64,000 nucleotides of DNA. Origin: a virus. The notes beneath the pieces are model-generated. The model ran no database searches. It saw nothing but the letters and a program-made list of their open reading frames with translations, and was not told the origin of the DNA. Position numbers and translations under genes: made by a program. Location: the IMG/VR virus record IMGVR_UViG_3300042889_001540, positions 1-64,000 of that record. One strand, given 5' to 3'. Of this stretch, positions 1 to 6,870 are shown one piece after another. How positions within the stretch are numbered: the stretch's first letter is position 1; the number at the start of each line of letters is the position of its first letter.

Positions 1-155
1 TCGTGTCCTTTATCATGATTGTCACATGAGAATTTTCTCAACATAGAGTAAAAATCACTTTCTTTATCTTTAGGAACTAAACTGAGTAAATCCTTTGGAT
101 TATCCTTAAAGAATTTAATTAATCCACTTAAATATACTTCAATATCTACATTCAT
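1..155 (-). CDS. Conserved small phage protein, 3' part beyond the window
   Basis: The start codon is at 153-155 and the frame stays open to the left edge, giving the first 51 residues (begins MNVDIEVYLSGLIKFF); the rest is outside the window. The visible part is charged, with an N-terminal amphipathic stretch followed by NPKDLLSLVPKDKESDFY. From memory this resembles short proteins of unknown role found in many large T4-like phages, but that cannot be tested here. It starts 13 bases after the stop of the leucine-rich-repeat gene, so it is probably the next gene of the same transcript. No function is assigned. Confidence 0.65.
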   Translation of the reverse strand, partial: MNVDIEVYLSGLIKFFKDNPKDLLSLVPKDKESDFYSMLRKFSCDNHDKGH

Positions 156-168
156 ATTTTTTTCTTAA

Positions 169-1497
169 TTAGTCTTGTAAATCCCACATACCACCGCCCA
201 TGTCGGTTCCTTTTTCTCTAATAGCTTGAGGTACATCAACATTTGGACTACCTTTCAAGTTAAGGAATAATAATGCTGGTAAGTTTGAAACACATTCAGG
301 AATTGATTTAAGTTGTTTATTATTAATCAAAGCTAAAAACTTAAGTTTTGGTAAGTTACAAACAGAATCCGGAATACTATCAACACAATTATCCAACATA
401 ATCATATTTAAATCTTTAAATCTTCCAATATCTTCGGGAATAGTGATAACAATATTATTATTAGCATCTTTATTTTGGATTTGGAATTCTTTCAAAGTTG
501 CAGGTAAATTACCAATTAAATCTTCTAATCCATAAAGTGCGATGAATTTACCAACAGCACCGTGAGTGAAACTATCAATAACTAATTTCTCACCACCGAC
601 TGTAAGCCCTTTAGCGAACTCGGGTTTGAAGAAGTCTTTCAATTCAGACATAGGACCAGTCAATAACTGAACTAAATCTTGTTGACGGTCATCCTTATCC
701 ATAAACTGATTTGATGGAAAGTGAAACTGATATCTATTTTTAGGTAAACCTGTTGTTGTTGAGATGTCAGTATCATTAGGATTATAAATAACATATAATG
801 GACCATCTTTAATATATCTATTAAACCATTGGTCAGTTCCCGGAGTTGAGGTACACCACCTAGTTTCTACGTTATTACCTCCATAGAAACAAGCTGCCTC
901 TTTACCTACCGGTCCTTTATCTTCAATTTCAATAACTCTCCAATCAGACCCATCGTAGACTAACTTAGACCCAGGATGAACATCCGCAGACTTTCTCTCC
1001 GACTTAGTTGTTGACGCTAATGTTAAATCAAAATCTTTAACCGCATCATATAATTGGTCCACAGTTAATTTATTAATATCTTTCTCCCCTTGGATTCTAT
1101 TTTTAAATCTTTCAAATTTCTTCAAGTCATCCGTAACTTTATAAAGGTCTTCCATGAAAGTTTCTCTCACGTTTGCAAGTTCACGGTCATATCCGTTTTC
1201 TCCCGGTTGTCTTTCAGTTTTAAGAGTCAAATATTGTCTAATTAACCATTCGACATATTTACCCGCCTTGATTTTATTAAAATCTTCTTTAGACATACTA
1301 TCCAACTCAACATCATTTAATCTTGTTGTTGGGTCAGCTAAAACTAAATCGTTTAATTCTTTTTTTGTTAATTTTGGTTTTTGTTTTTTACCTTGCTTAT
1401 CAAGTGAAGGTTGAGTAAGGGCGTCATATAGTATTTCAAATCTTGTTTTTTTTGATTGTTCTAAAATAATTGACTTTAATATCGGTGTGAATTTCAT
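169..1497 (-). CDS. WCT-motif protein with C-terminal leucine-rich repeats
   Basis: A 442-residue soluble protein of unknown function in three parts: a lysine-rich N-terminal helical region (about 1-175), a middle domain with the motif TRWCTSTPGTDQWFNRY followed by LYVIYN (about 185-275), and a C-terminal run of about four leucine-rich repeats (about 325-425, units such as IPDSVCNLPKLKFLAL). The same WCT core (TRWCTA, then FNNY) occurs in the protein at 22139-23026, so the two share a domain. Leucine-rich repeats usually bind proteins; the WCT core is known to me only as a recurrent, uncharacterised element of phage proteins. The ATG at 1497 is preceded by a good Bacteroidota-type promoter, so this may be an independently transcribed early gene. 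A role against host defence is possible but is only a guess. Confidence 0.85.
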   Translation of the reverse strand: MKFTPILKSIILEQSKKTRFEILYDALTQPSLDKQGKKQKPKLTKKELNDLVLADPTTRLNDVELDSMSKEDFNKIKAGKYVEWLIRQYLTLKTERQPGENGYDRELANVRETFMEDLYKVTDDLKKFERFKNRIQGEKDINKLTVDQLYDAVKDFDLTLASTTKSERKSADVHPGSKLVYDGSDWRVIEIEDKGPVGKEAACFYGGNNVETRWCTSTPGTDQWFNRYIKDGPLYVIYNPNDTDISTTTGLPKNRYQFHFPSNQFMDKDDRQQDLVQLLTGPMSELKDFFKPEFAKGLTVGGEKLVIDSFTHGAVGKFIALYGLEDLIGNLPATLKEFQIQNKDANNNIVITIPEDIGRFKDLNMIMLDNCVDSIPDSVCNLPKLKFLALINNKQLKSIPECVSNLPALLFLNLKGSPNVDVPQAIREKGTDMGGGMWDLQD

Positions 1498-1530
1498 GTT
1501 ATTTTAATTTAATTATAAATATATCGAATG

Positions 1531-1561
1531 CAAATATAATCAATAATTTATTACCTACAAT
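1531..1561 (-). promoter_or_regulatory. Bacteroidota-type promoter for the WCT/LRR gene
   Basis: On the minus strand the sequence reads ATTG (1558-1561), 19 bases, then TATATTTG (1531-1538). The Bacteroidota consensus is TTTG, 19-21 bases, TAnnTTTG; the -7 box matches fully and the -33 box in three of four bases. The expected transcript start is near 1527, leaving a leader of about 30 bases to the ATG at 1497. Confidence 0.6.
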
Positions 1562-1579
1562 CGTTTACTTCTTTTTTTT

Positions 1580-2431
1580 TTAATAATTTATAATTAAAAG
1601 TTCCTCACCTTTAGTTTGACTTTGGCCTTTTTTTGCACCAGCAGCTTTAGAAAATTCTTTTCTCTCCCATCTAAATTCATCTTCAGGAAACCACTCATGT
1701 AGTTGGGGAAAGTCATAATATGATAGTGAGAACTTACCTTGGACACCTTTTAGACAATTTGCTAATCTTACATGGTCTTGTCTTCCAAAATCGTGATTTG
1801 AATAATAACTACCTTCCCCTACGATGTGGTAGGGTGGGTCAACATAAAAATAAGTTGTTGGACCATCATATTTTTTAATCACTTCCTGAAAATCCATATT
1901 TTCCACAAAAGTAATTCTTTCAAACATTTTTTGCCATTCCGGTTTTTTTAATTTGTTTTTAAATGAAGTAAATTTTGAGTGATACTTACCTTTTAAATCA
2001 ATAAATTTTGATTTAGATGGGTTAGCACCTGAAAATACTTGGGTTAAAACATAAACATATTTTGCCGCAACAACGTAATCGTAAGGATGTACTTTAAAAT
2101 TTTCATCAAATATTTCAGACTGAAACCTAATAAACGTCTCCTCACAGATTGGATTTGTTGGGAATACATCTTTTTCTTGAACTATTAGTTTTTCACATTC
2201 TTCTAACAATCTTTGATGGTTTTGTAAACATTGATACATATTATAATTTAATGGATTAAAATCATTATAAACTACTGTTTTAAGATTTGGATAATCTTCT
2301 AATTTCATTTTAAAAAATGTCCAAAATTGACCACTAAAAGGTTCAACAAATATTTCAATATCTTTTGGAATATTTGGGATTATTAATTGTGGGGCGATTT
2401 TAGATTTACCCCCGACATAAGATACACACAT
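1580..2431 (-). CDS. dam: D12-class DNA adenine-N6 methyltransferase (Dam type)
   Basis: Transfers a methyl group from S-adenosylmethionine to adenine N6 in DNA. At 283 residues it has the usual length of this family. It shows the N-terminal YVGGKSK motif (5-11), the AdoMet-binding EPFSGQF (about 30-36) and the catalytic DPPY (198-201), in the order expected for the alpha/D12 class. No restriction partner lies beside it, so it probably protects phage DNA against host cleavage or marks DNA, as T4 Dam does; the target site cannot be read from sequence. The gene follows the homing endonuclease by one base and both are intact, so the endonuclease inserted between genes and not into this one. Confidence 0.93.
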   Translation of the reverse strand: MCVSYVGGKSKIAPQLIIPNIPKDIEIFVEPFSGQFWTFFKMKLEDYPNLKTVVYNDFNPLNYNMYQCLQNHQRLLEECEKLIVQEKDVFPTNPICEETFIRFQSEIFDENFKVHPYDYVVAAKYVYVLTQVFSGANPSKSKFIDLKGKYHSKFTSFKNKLKKPEWQKMFERITFVENMDFQEVIKKYDGPTTYFYVDPPYHIVGEGSYYSNHDFGRQDHVRLANCLKGVQGKFSLSYYDFPQLHEWFPEDEFRWERKEFSKAAGAKKGQSQTKGEELLIINY

Positions 2432-2432
2432 A

Positions 2433-3212
2433 TTATTTAAATTTTTCTTTTTTTCTTTTTAGGTAATAATCATTAGATGAAGTATATAAAATATTTTGAA
2501 TTAGTTCAATATCCGATTTTGAATTTACTTGAATTGAATGGATATTTTTATTTTTACTAATTTTGGGGGTTGTTTTCATTCCTTTATTTTTAAAATAATT
2601 TAAAATCCAACTTAACAAATCATTTGTCCCCAATAAACTAAATTTAAGTCTTCCATTGTATCTACCAATAGACCCGTCACCGTCAAAATAACCTCTAATA
2701 AAATGAGGGATAAAATCATCAGTTAAATTAGGGGGTAATAATACTAAACTTTTATTTGGGACACAACCTAAATTAATCAAATCATCGGTCATTTTTGAGC
2801 TATTAACTTCTAACTTATAACTTAAAAATTCATCTTTAATTTGTTTAGTGAGTTTATATGTTGACTCCAAGTCAATAATTAATTTCTCTAACAAATATTC
2901 ATCCCCATTTTTTAATGATATCCCAACAATTCCACCTTGTTTGTGTTTCCCATTAAATTGTTTTCGTTTTCTAACACACCCGTCCGCAAATAACAAACCT
3001 AACCAATACGCCTTCTCATTACTATTTATTTTTTCAAAATAATTTTCATTACAACTATGTTTACGGATTCGACTTTTAATATTATTTTTTCTTAAAACAT
3101 TACCAATACTCCAAGTACAAATATTATATTTTTCTGATAATAAATTATAGGACAAACCTAACAAATAATCATCACAAATACGACTACAATCAATTTCAGT
3201 CAATTTTCTCAT
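2433..3212 (-). CDS. Free-standing LAGLIDADG homing endonuclease
   Basis: A 259-residue protein with two LAGLIDADG helices, YWLGLLFADG (69-78) and FIRGYFDGDG (171-180), each ending in the acidic residue that binds catalytic metal; this is the single-chain double-motif form. An N-terminal segment (about 10-50) looks like a helix-turn-helix. Such enzymes cut a long DNA site and spread their own gene by repair. It is not inside an intron: Dam downstream and the genes upstream are complete. Its first 17 bases overlap the end of a small RHH gene, and the overlap includes ATGAGAAAA, the same bases that open the HNH gene at 25770. The gene is very AT-rich, in keeping with mobile origin. Confidence 0.92.
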   Translation of the reverse strand: MRKLTEIDCSRICDDYLLGLSYNLLSEKYNICTWSIGNVLRKNNIKSRIRKHSCNENYFEKINSNEKAYWLGLLFADGCVRKRKQFNGKHKQGGIVGISLKNGDEYLLEKLIIDLESTYKLTKQIKDEFLSYKLEVNSSKMTDDLINLGCVPNKSLVLLPPNLTDDFIPHFIRGYFDGDGSIGRYNGRLKFSLLGTNDLLSWILNYFKNKGMKTTPKISKNKNIHSIQVNSKSDIELIQNILYTSSNDYYLKRKKEKFK

Positions 3213-3357
3213 AATACTCTTTAACTAATTTTTGAATAAACTTGGAGATACTACCCCCCTCGTTTTTCATTTTATCGAAAAGATATCGGTCAATACTTAT
3301 CCCATATTTAACTTTTTTATCTTTGTCTTCTTTATTAGGTCGTCCTATCTTTCCCAT
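3196..3357 (-). CDS. Small ribbon-helix-helix protein paired with homing endonuclease
   Basis: A 53-residue frame starting at ATG 3355-3357 (MGKIGRPNKEDKDKKVKYG...) and ending in TGA at 3196-3198. It has a basic N-terminus, a short beta-strand-like KYGISID, then two predicted helices ending SISKFIQKLVKEYYEKID, the pattern of CopG/Arc-type RHH DNA-binding proteins. It overlaps the LAGLIDADG gene start by 17 bases. A second protein of the same form (25754-25912) overlaps an HNH endonuclease by the same 17 bases. It may repress or target the endonuclease; that is inference. RHH assignment is from pattern only. Confidence 0.75.
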   Translation of the reverse strand: MGKIGRPNKEDKDKKVKYGISIDRYLFDKMKNEGGSISKFIQKLVKEYYEKID

Positions 3358-3404
3358 ATATTATAAATATCACAAAGTATAGTAAAAGTGCGTTAAAAAG
3401 TAAA

Positions 3405-3596
3405 TTAATTAAACAACGATAATAAATTTTTTACCATCACAATAGTACCATAAACCGCAGCACCCATAATATAAATTCCTAAAATAACTGACCCCATTTG
3501 CCCCTTTTTAATACCTTTTTGTTTACAAGATGAACATCCTCCACCATCTCGATTAACTTCGTTCTCTTCAATAATTTTTCCTTCAACTGTTTCCAT
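3405..3596 (-). CDS. Small single-span membrane protein with CxxC
   Basis: A 63-residue protein: a polar N-terminus containing GGGCSSCKQKG (a CxxC pair that could bind metal or form a disulphide), then a glycine-rich hydrophobic segment (about 33-58) likely to span the membrane once. I start it at the ATG of 3594-3596, just after the dnaJ stop, because the longer frame would need a TTG start inside dnaJ. It is therefore the gene directly following dnaJ in one transcript. No family is recognised; function unknown. Confidence 0.7.
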   Translation of the reverse strand: METVEGKIIEENEVNRDGGGCSSCKQKGIKKGQMGSVILGIYIMGAAVYGTIVMVKNLLSLFN

Positions 3597-3597
3597 A

Positions 3598-4521
3598 TTA
3601 ATTTCTTTCAAATTTCACATTTAGTTTAACATACATATCACCGCCATTATATCCCTTACCTTTCAGTCTTAATGGTTTTGACGTATCAAATATTTTAGGT
3701 TGACCTATCATTAATTCACCATCCGGGTGAGGTACTTTTAATTTATCGTCTTTTATTCCTTCTAAGTCAAGAAATAGACTATAAATTAAGTCATTATTCA
3801 TTTTTTCAAACCCATCTTTTTCAATTAATTCTATTTGAATAACTAAGTCACCAATTTCTCCATTTTTAAAATCCCCAAAGTTTTCTAATTTTAAAAATTG
3901 ACCACTATCAACCCCTTTAGGTAATTTAAAATTAACGGTACTCATTTCACTCTTAGTTCCATGTCCATTACAAGTTTGACATTTATGGACTAAAGTATAA
4001 CCTCGACCACCACAACTCGTACATGATTGTCTTATTTGTTGAACCATAAATCCGGTTCCAAATGTTTTAATTTGAAATCCGGCACCGTTACATCCGGTAC
4101 AAGTTTGTTGTTGTCCACCATTACCACTACATCCCCCACATTGGATATCCTTCAAATATTGTATTTTCTTTTCAATCCCTTGATATGATTCAATGGGGTC
4201 TATAAACACTTTAACTAGTTTATCAGGTACAGATTTTCTTCGAGTTCTTTGAGCGTTACCTCGATTAAACATTTGATTAAATATGTCTTCAAATGTATGA
4301 CCTCCGGTATTTGCAAATGGATTATTCTTAGTTTGGTCATATTGCGCCCGTTTTTGCACATCACCTATTATATCATAAGCTTCAGCAATATCTTTAAATT
4401 GTTCTCCACCCTCAGGATTTATATCCGGGTGATATTTCTTAGATAGAGTACGATAACTCTTTTTTATATCTTGTTGTGAAGCTTTCTCTTCAACTTCTAA
4501 AATTTTGTAGTAATCTTTCAT
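3598..4521 (-). CDS. dnaJ: DnaJ-type co-chaperone with zinc-finger domain
   Basis: A class A (type I) J-protein of 307 residues. The J-domain (1-65) contains HPD at 31-33, the motif that activates DnaK ATPase. There is a short G/F-like linker, then four zinc-binding pairs (C128/131, C141/144, C167/170, C181/184) and a C-terminal substrate-binding region that is shorter than in bacterial DnaJ (usually about 375 residues). No DnaK or GrpE is present here, so it would have to work with host DnaK, as lambda phage and others exploit it. A complete zinc-finger DnaJ is unusual in a phage. Its start codon lies 2 bases from the start of a divergent plus-strand gene, leaving no intergenic promoter. Confidence 0.93.
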   Translation of the reverse strand: MKDYYKILEVEEKASQQDIKKSYRTLSKKYHPDINPEGGEQFKDIAEAYDIIGDVQKRAQYDQTKNNPFANTGGHTFEDIFNQMFNRGNAQRTRRKSVPDKLVKVFIDPIESYQGIEKKIQYLKDIQCGGCSGNGGQQQTCTGCNGAGFQIKTFGTGFMVQQIRQSCTSCGGRGYTLVHKCQTCNGHGTKSEMSTVNFKLPKGVDSGQFLKLENFGDFKNGEIGDLVIQIELIEKDGFEKMNNDLIYSLFLDLEGIKDDKLKVPHPDGELMIGQPKIFDTSKPLRLKGKGYNGGDMYVKLNVKFERN

Positions 4522-4523
4522 AT

Positions 4524-5168
4524 ATGGTAAACTATGTTGTTGTCTTGTTTAAAAATAAGAAACGTAAAAAAATAATAAATAAGTTCGTAACCTTTTCACG
4601 AGCTAAACAATATTACGACAAATTATTAAAAGAATCAAATGATGTCATTTTTAATGTTGAAATTGAAAATGGTATGGACACCAGATATGAATTAGGTTTA
4701 ATTGAGTTGAGCGATAATCAATTTATCCCTGTATATATGACTGACGAATATGGTAGAAGTTCTAAAGTTAAACTTGAAGAGGATGGGATGACATTATTTA
4801 ATATTGGGTATTATAAAAAAGAAGAAAGGGTTTATGACTTAACTAAAAACAAAAAAATAACTACTCAACAACTAATTAAAACTTATTTAAAAGGAGATGG
4901 GTTAAAAATGATATCAAGTCTCAATAATAAAATTATTATCCAAGAGGATGAGAAAATTAACCTTTTCACTTTAAAATCGGAATTCGAATCGTTAAGATTT
5001 ATCGATAGTCTTTCATCGTACTTTTTTAAAATAAAAAGAGGAGATTGTCTTTTTGTTAAAGACCACTCCTCCGCTCAAAGAAAATACCTTTTTAGTGTGT
5101 TAGAATCTTATGGTATTGATAAGAAAATATTATATCGAAAATTTACTTCTCCACTTCAGTCAAAATAA
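4524..5168 (+). CDS. Conserved large-phage protein of unknown function, plus strand
   Basis: A 214-residue protein on the opposite strand from almost everything else. The ATG at 4524 is chosen because it clears dnaJ; a longer frame from 4476 would run through the dnaJ start. It begins MVNYVVVLFKNKKRKKI, then a mixed alpha/beta region with AKQYYDKLLKESNDVIF, DGLKMISSLNNKIIIQ and DHSSAQRKYLFSVLE. From memory, similar proteins occur in T4-like marine phages, always without known function. Its 3' end overlaps the minus-strand gene at 5143-5373 by 26 bases. With its start 2 bases from that of dnaJ, any promoter must lie inside the dnaJ coding region. Confidence 0.8.
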   Translation: MVNYVVVLFKNKKRKKIINKFVTFSRAKQYYDKLLKESNDVIFNVEIENGMDTRYELGLIELSDNQFIPVYMTDEYGRSSKVKLEEDGMTLFNIGYYKKEERVYDLTKNKKITTQQLIKTYLKGDGLKMISSLNNKIIIQEDEKINLFTLKSEFESLRFIDSLSSYFFKIKRGDCLFVKDHSSAQRKYLFSVLESYGIDKKILYRKFTSPLQSK

Positions 5169-5373
5169 AATGGAATTCGGTTCCGGAAATGTCTAAGGAA
5201 AATTGTTTGTGATGCCTATCTATTTCTCTAAAATGATTAATTACGCTAGTGTACTCACCGATTGGTAATTCAAAGACTATCGTCCCTTTCCCACTAAAAA
5301 TAGATTGACATGACTCAGCAATTAACGCCAATTTTTCTAACTCCCCAAGAGCAATATTTTTATTTTCGTCCAT
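5143..5373 (-). CDS. Small protein of unknown function
   Basis: 76 residues starting at ATG 5371-5373. It is soluble and mildly acidic, with an N-terminal helix (ALGELEKLALIAESCQ) and a strand-rich C-terminus (TIVFELPIGEYTSV, HFILTEVEK). It shares 37 bases with the end of the preceding gene (5337-5531) and its 3' end crosses that of the plus-strand gene at 4524-5168. The tight overlap suggests translational coupling in a four-gene cluster (5143-5922). No family recognised. Confidence 0.6.
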   Translation of the reverse strand: MDENKNIALGELEKLALIAESCQSIFSGKGTIVFELPIGEYTSVINHFREIDRHHKQFSLDISGTEFHFILTEVEK

Positions 5374-5531
5374 AATGTTATTTTTTTAGGTTGAGGAAAC
5401 ATATCCTCTTTCTTTATATTTTTAATCTCCCAAATAAGTCGTTTTTTACTATTTTCAAGTTGTCTATCGTCCTTCTTCTTCTCGCTCGTCAACCAATTCA
5501 ATAGTTGTTGGCTCTTGTCCGTTTTGCTCAT
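5337..5531 (-). CDS. Small basic protein of unknown function
   Basis: 64 residues, highly charged in the middle (SEKKKDDRQLENSKKRLIWE) and ending in a short hydrophobic/basic tail KITLWTKIKILLLGS that could touch a membrane. It overlaps both neighbours: 68 bases with the gene upstream (5464-5922) and 37 bases with the gene downstream. Such dense overlap is common in phage accessory clusters but also lowers confidence that every frame is used. No function can be given. Confidence 0.5.
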   Translation of the reverse strand: MSKTDKSQQLLNWLTSEKKKDDRQLENSKKRLIWEIKNIKKEDMFPQPKKITLWTKIKILLLGS

Positions 5532-5922
5532 CTAAATCTAAATTTGGTGTGGTATCCGTTTCAAAATCAAAATAAAGATTTTGTAATTTATCCAAATCAT
5601 TTTTCTCAAATGTTTGTTTTAATTGGTCAATTGTCTGTTTAAAAAGTTGTTCTTTCAACTCTCTTTCCTTGTTCAATTTAATTATTTTAGCAATTTTAAT
5701 CAACATCGTTGAAATATCATTCTCATTAATCTGAGAAACAAAAGTTATTCCTTTTGAATTTTGGTTCTCAACATTAAATGAAATTGATTGCCCCTCTTCA
5801 ATTATACTTTTAGGTAATGACCATTTAGTTGGAAATACCATGTCGAAACTCAAATAGTTCTCTAATTTTCTTATTGAATGTATGTATTGCACAAATGGCG
5901 CTAATTCTTTATAAAAACTCAT
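5464..5922 (-). CDS. Protein of unknown function with acidic C-terminus
   Basis: 152 residues from ATG 5920-5922. The N-terminal part is globular (YKELAPFVQYIHSIRKLENY), the centre forms a likely helix with many Lys/Glu, and the last 35 residues are strongly acidic (FDFETDTTPNLDLDEQNG and EREEEGR). Acidic tails of this sort often serve as flexible binding or DNA-mimic segments, but nothing specific is indicated. It overlaps the small membrane-protein gene upstream by 4 bases, consistent with coupled translation. Confidence 0.65.
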   Translation of the reverse strand: MSFYKELAPFVQYIHSIRKLENYLSFDMVFPTKWSLPKSIIEEGQSISFNVENQNSKGITFVSQINENDISTMLIKIAKIIKLNKERELKEQLFKQTIDQLKQTFEKNDLDKLQNLYFDFETDTTPNLDLDEQNGQEPTTIELVDEREEEGR

Positions 5923-6104
5923 TGTAATATGTATGTAATTAAATAACTTAATGATAATCCAAGGAAAATAAGTTCCCTATTATTATAAACCAATAGTTTT
6001 GGTTCTGATGATAACAGGGCTCTTATAAACTTTGTGATGTTTTTTAACACCACCAATATTGTAAACACAAATATAAAAAGATATATTGTTTCAATATTAT
6101 GCAT
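5919..6104 (-). CDS. Small two-span membrane protein
   Basis: 61 residues with two hydrophobic segments (about 6-24, IYLFIFVFTILVVLKNI, and about 45-60, LIFLGLSLSYLITYIL) separated by a short charged loop. This predicts an inner-membrane hairpin. It overlaps its neighbours by 4 and 8 bases, so it belongs to the 5143-6282 cluster. It could be a small holin or superinfection-exclusion type protein by shape, but it is not beside the amidase and no motif supports either idea. Confidence 0.6.
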   Translation of the reverse strand: MHNIETIYLFIFVFTILVVLKNITKFIRALLSSEPKLLVYNNRELIFLGLSLSYLITYILQ

Positions 6105-6282
6105 TCACATCCCCTTTTTTACTATGTTCAAGTATCTCAATTCTAAATTCTTGAAGTAAGGTTTTTAATTCTTGAGCGGATTTTCTAGTTCTTGTACCAG
6201 CACTTTTATTTCCGTTATAGAATTTTGTCGCGTCTACTGATAATTGTTCTGTCAACGCTTTGATTTTTTCTAATGTTTCCAT
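6097..6282 (-). CDS. Hc1-like histone H1-family DNA-binding protein
   Basis: 61 residues, with the pattern of the small Hc1-like proteins common in Bacteroidota: an N-terminal helix (METLEKIKALTEQLSVDATKF), the hallmark NKSAGTRTRKSAQELKTLL and a final amphipathic helix. In host bacteria such proteins bind DNA without strong sequence preference and are linked to nucleoid packing. In a phage it could compact its own genome or silence or remodel the host nucleoid; this is inference. The full family length is present, with no truncation. It is the first gene of the 5143-6282 cluster and its stop overlaps the next gene by 8 bases. Confidence 0.8.
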   Translation of the reverse strand: METLEKIKALTEQLSVDATKFYNGNKSAGTRTRKSAQELKTLLQEFRIEILEHSKKGDVNA

Positions 6283-6363
6283 TTTTAAAAAGTTATTTTG
6301 TTTATTGTTATAGAGGAATATTAAGTTTTTTTACTCTGGTGTAAATACCAATAAGGTTTTTTT

Positions 6364-6831
6364 TTAATCAACATACCTTTGGAGTATTTTATAAAATTCA
6401 GTTAATATATCTAAATCAGGTTTAACAAAAGTTTTATCAACATTAAAAATATCTATTAAAAAAGTATCAATAGACTCTCGAACTTTTTTATCTGATTGAT
6501 TATAAAAAGTGTCATGGAAAAAAGATATAAAATAGTCTCTATGTTCACCATACTCATCAATTATAATATTTTCTTTACGAAAATCATCAATCATTTTAAT
6601 CCAACACCATGCAAAATGATTTTCATTATCTTCTTTAGTTAAGATAATTTTAGTTTCACGGTGCTCATCTCCCATATAAGTCCCAACAATAATATAATTT
6701 AGTGATTTAAATATGTCACCATATAATTCGATTTTTTCATAATACATATTATGTATATTAAACCAAATTATTATTTCGTCTTTTGGTATTGTCTTGGTCA
6801 TATAATTAAAAAAATTCTCCATAGAGGTCAT
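6364..6831 (-). CDS. Protein of unknown function; start overlaps a terminator
   Basis: Up to 155 residues, rich in aromatic and acidic residues (EIIIWFNIHNMYYEKIELYG, NHFAWCWIKMIDDFRKE), suggesting a compact mixed fold. Three in-frame ATGs exist, at 6831, 6822 and 6801. The first two sit inside the hairpin of a strong terminator for the upstream gene, so the third (MTKTIPKDEIIIW, 145 residues) may be the real start, unless the hairpin folds over the start as a control device. No promoter was seen, so expression may rely on read-through. No family recognised. Confidence 0.65.
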   Translation of the reverse strand: MTSMENFFNYMTKTIPKDEIIIWFNIHNMYYEKIELYGDIFKSLNYIIVGTYMGDEHRETKIILTKEDNENHFAWCWIKMIDDFRKENIIIDEYGEHRDYFISFFHDTFYNQSDKKVRESIDTFLIDIFNVDKTFVKPDLDILTEFYKILQRYVD

Positions 6832-6842
6832 CTATGGAGAAT
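6806..6842 (-). terminator. Rho-independent terminator of the 6871-7998 gene
   Basis: A perfect inverted repeat, TCTCCATAGA (6816-6825) and TCTATGGAGA (6831-6840) with a 5-base loop, extends two further pairs on each side and is followed on the minus strand by a run of T (6807-6814). This is a textbook intrinsic terminator downstream of 6871-7998. It also contains two candidate start codons of the next gene. Confidence 0.85.
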
Positions 6843-6870
6843 ATAGTATAATCATTCGAAATGTGAATTT

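Noticed and set aside
2433-3212. Group I intron or intein around the LAGLIDADG nuclease
   Set aside because: Flanking genes are complete and separate; no split gene or splice-site motifs are visible. The same holds for the three HNH genes.
3358-3404. TAnnTTTG promoter for the first RHH gene
   Set aside because: The best match, TATACTTTG, has one base too many between TA and TTTG and no TTTG at the right distance upstream.
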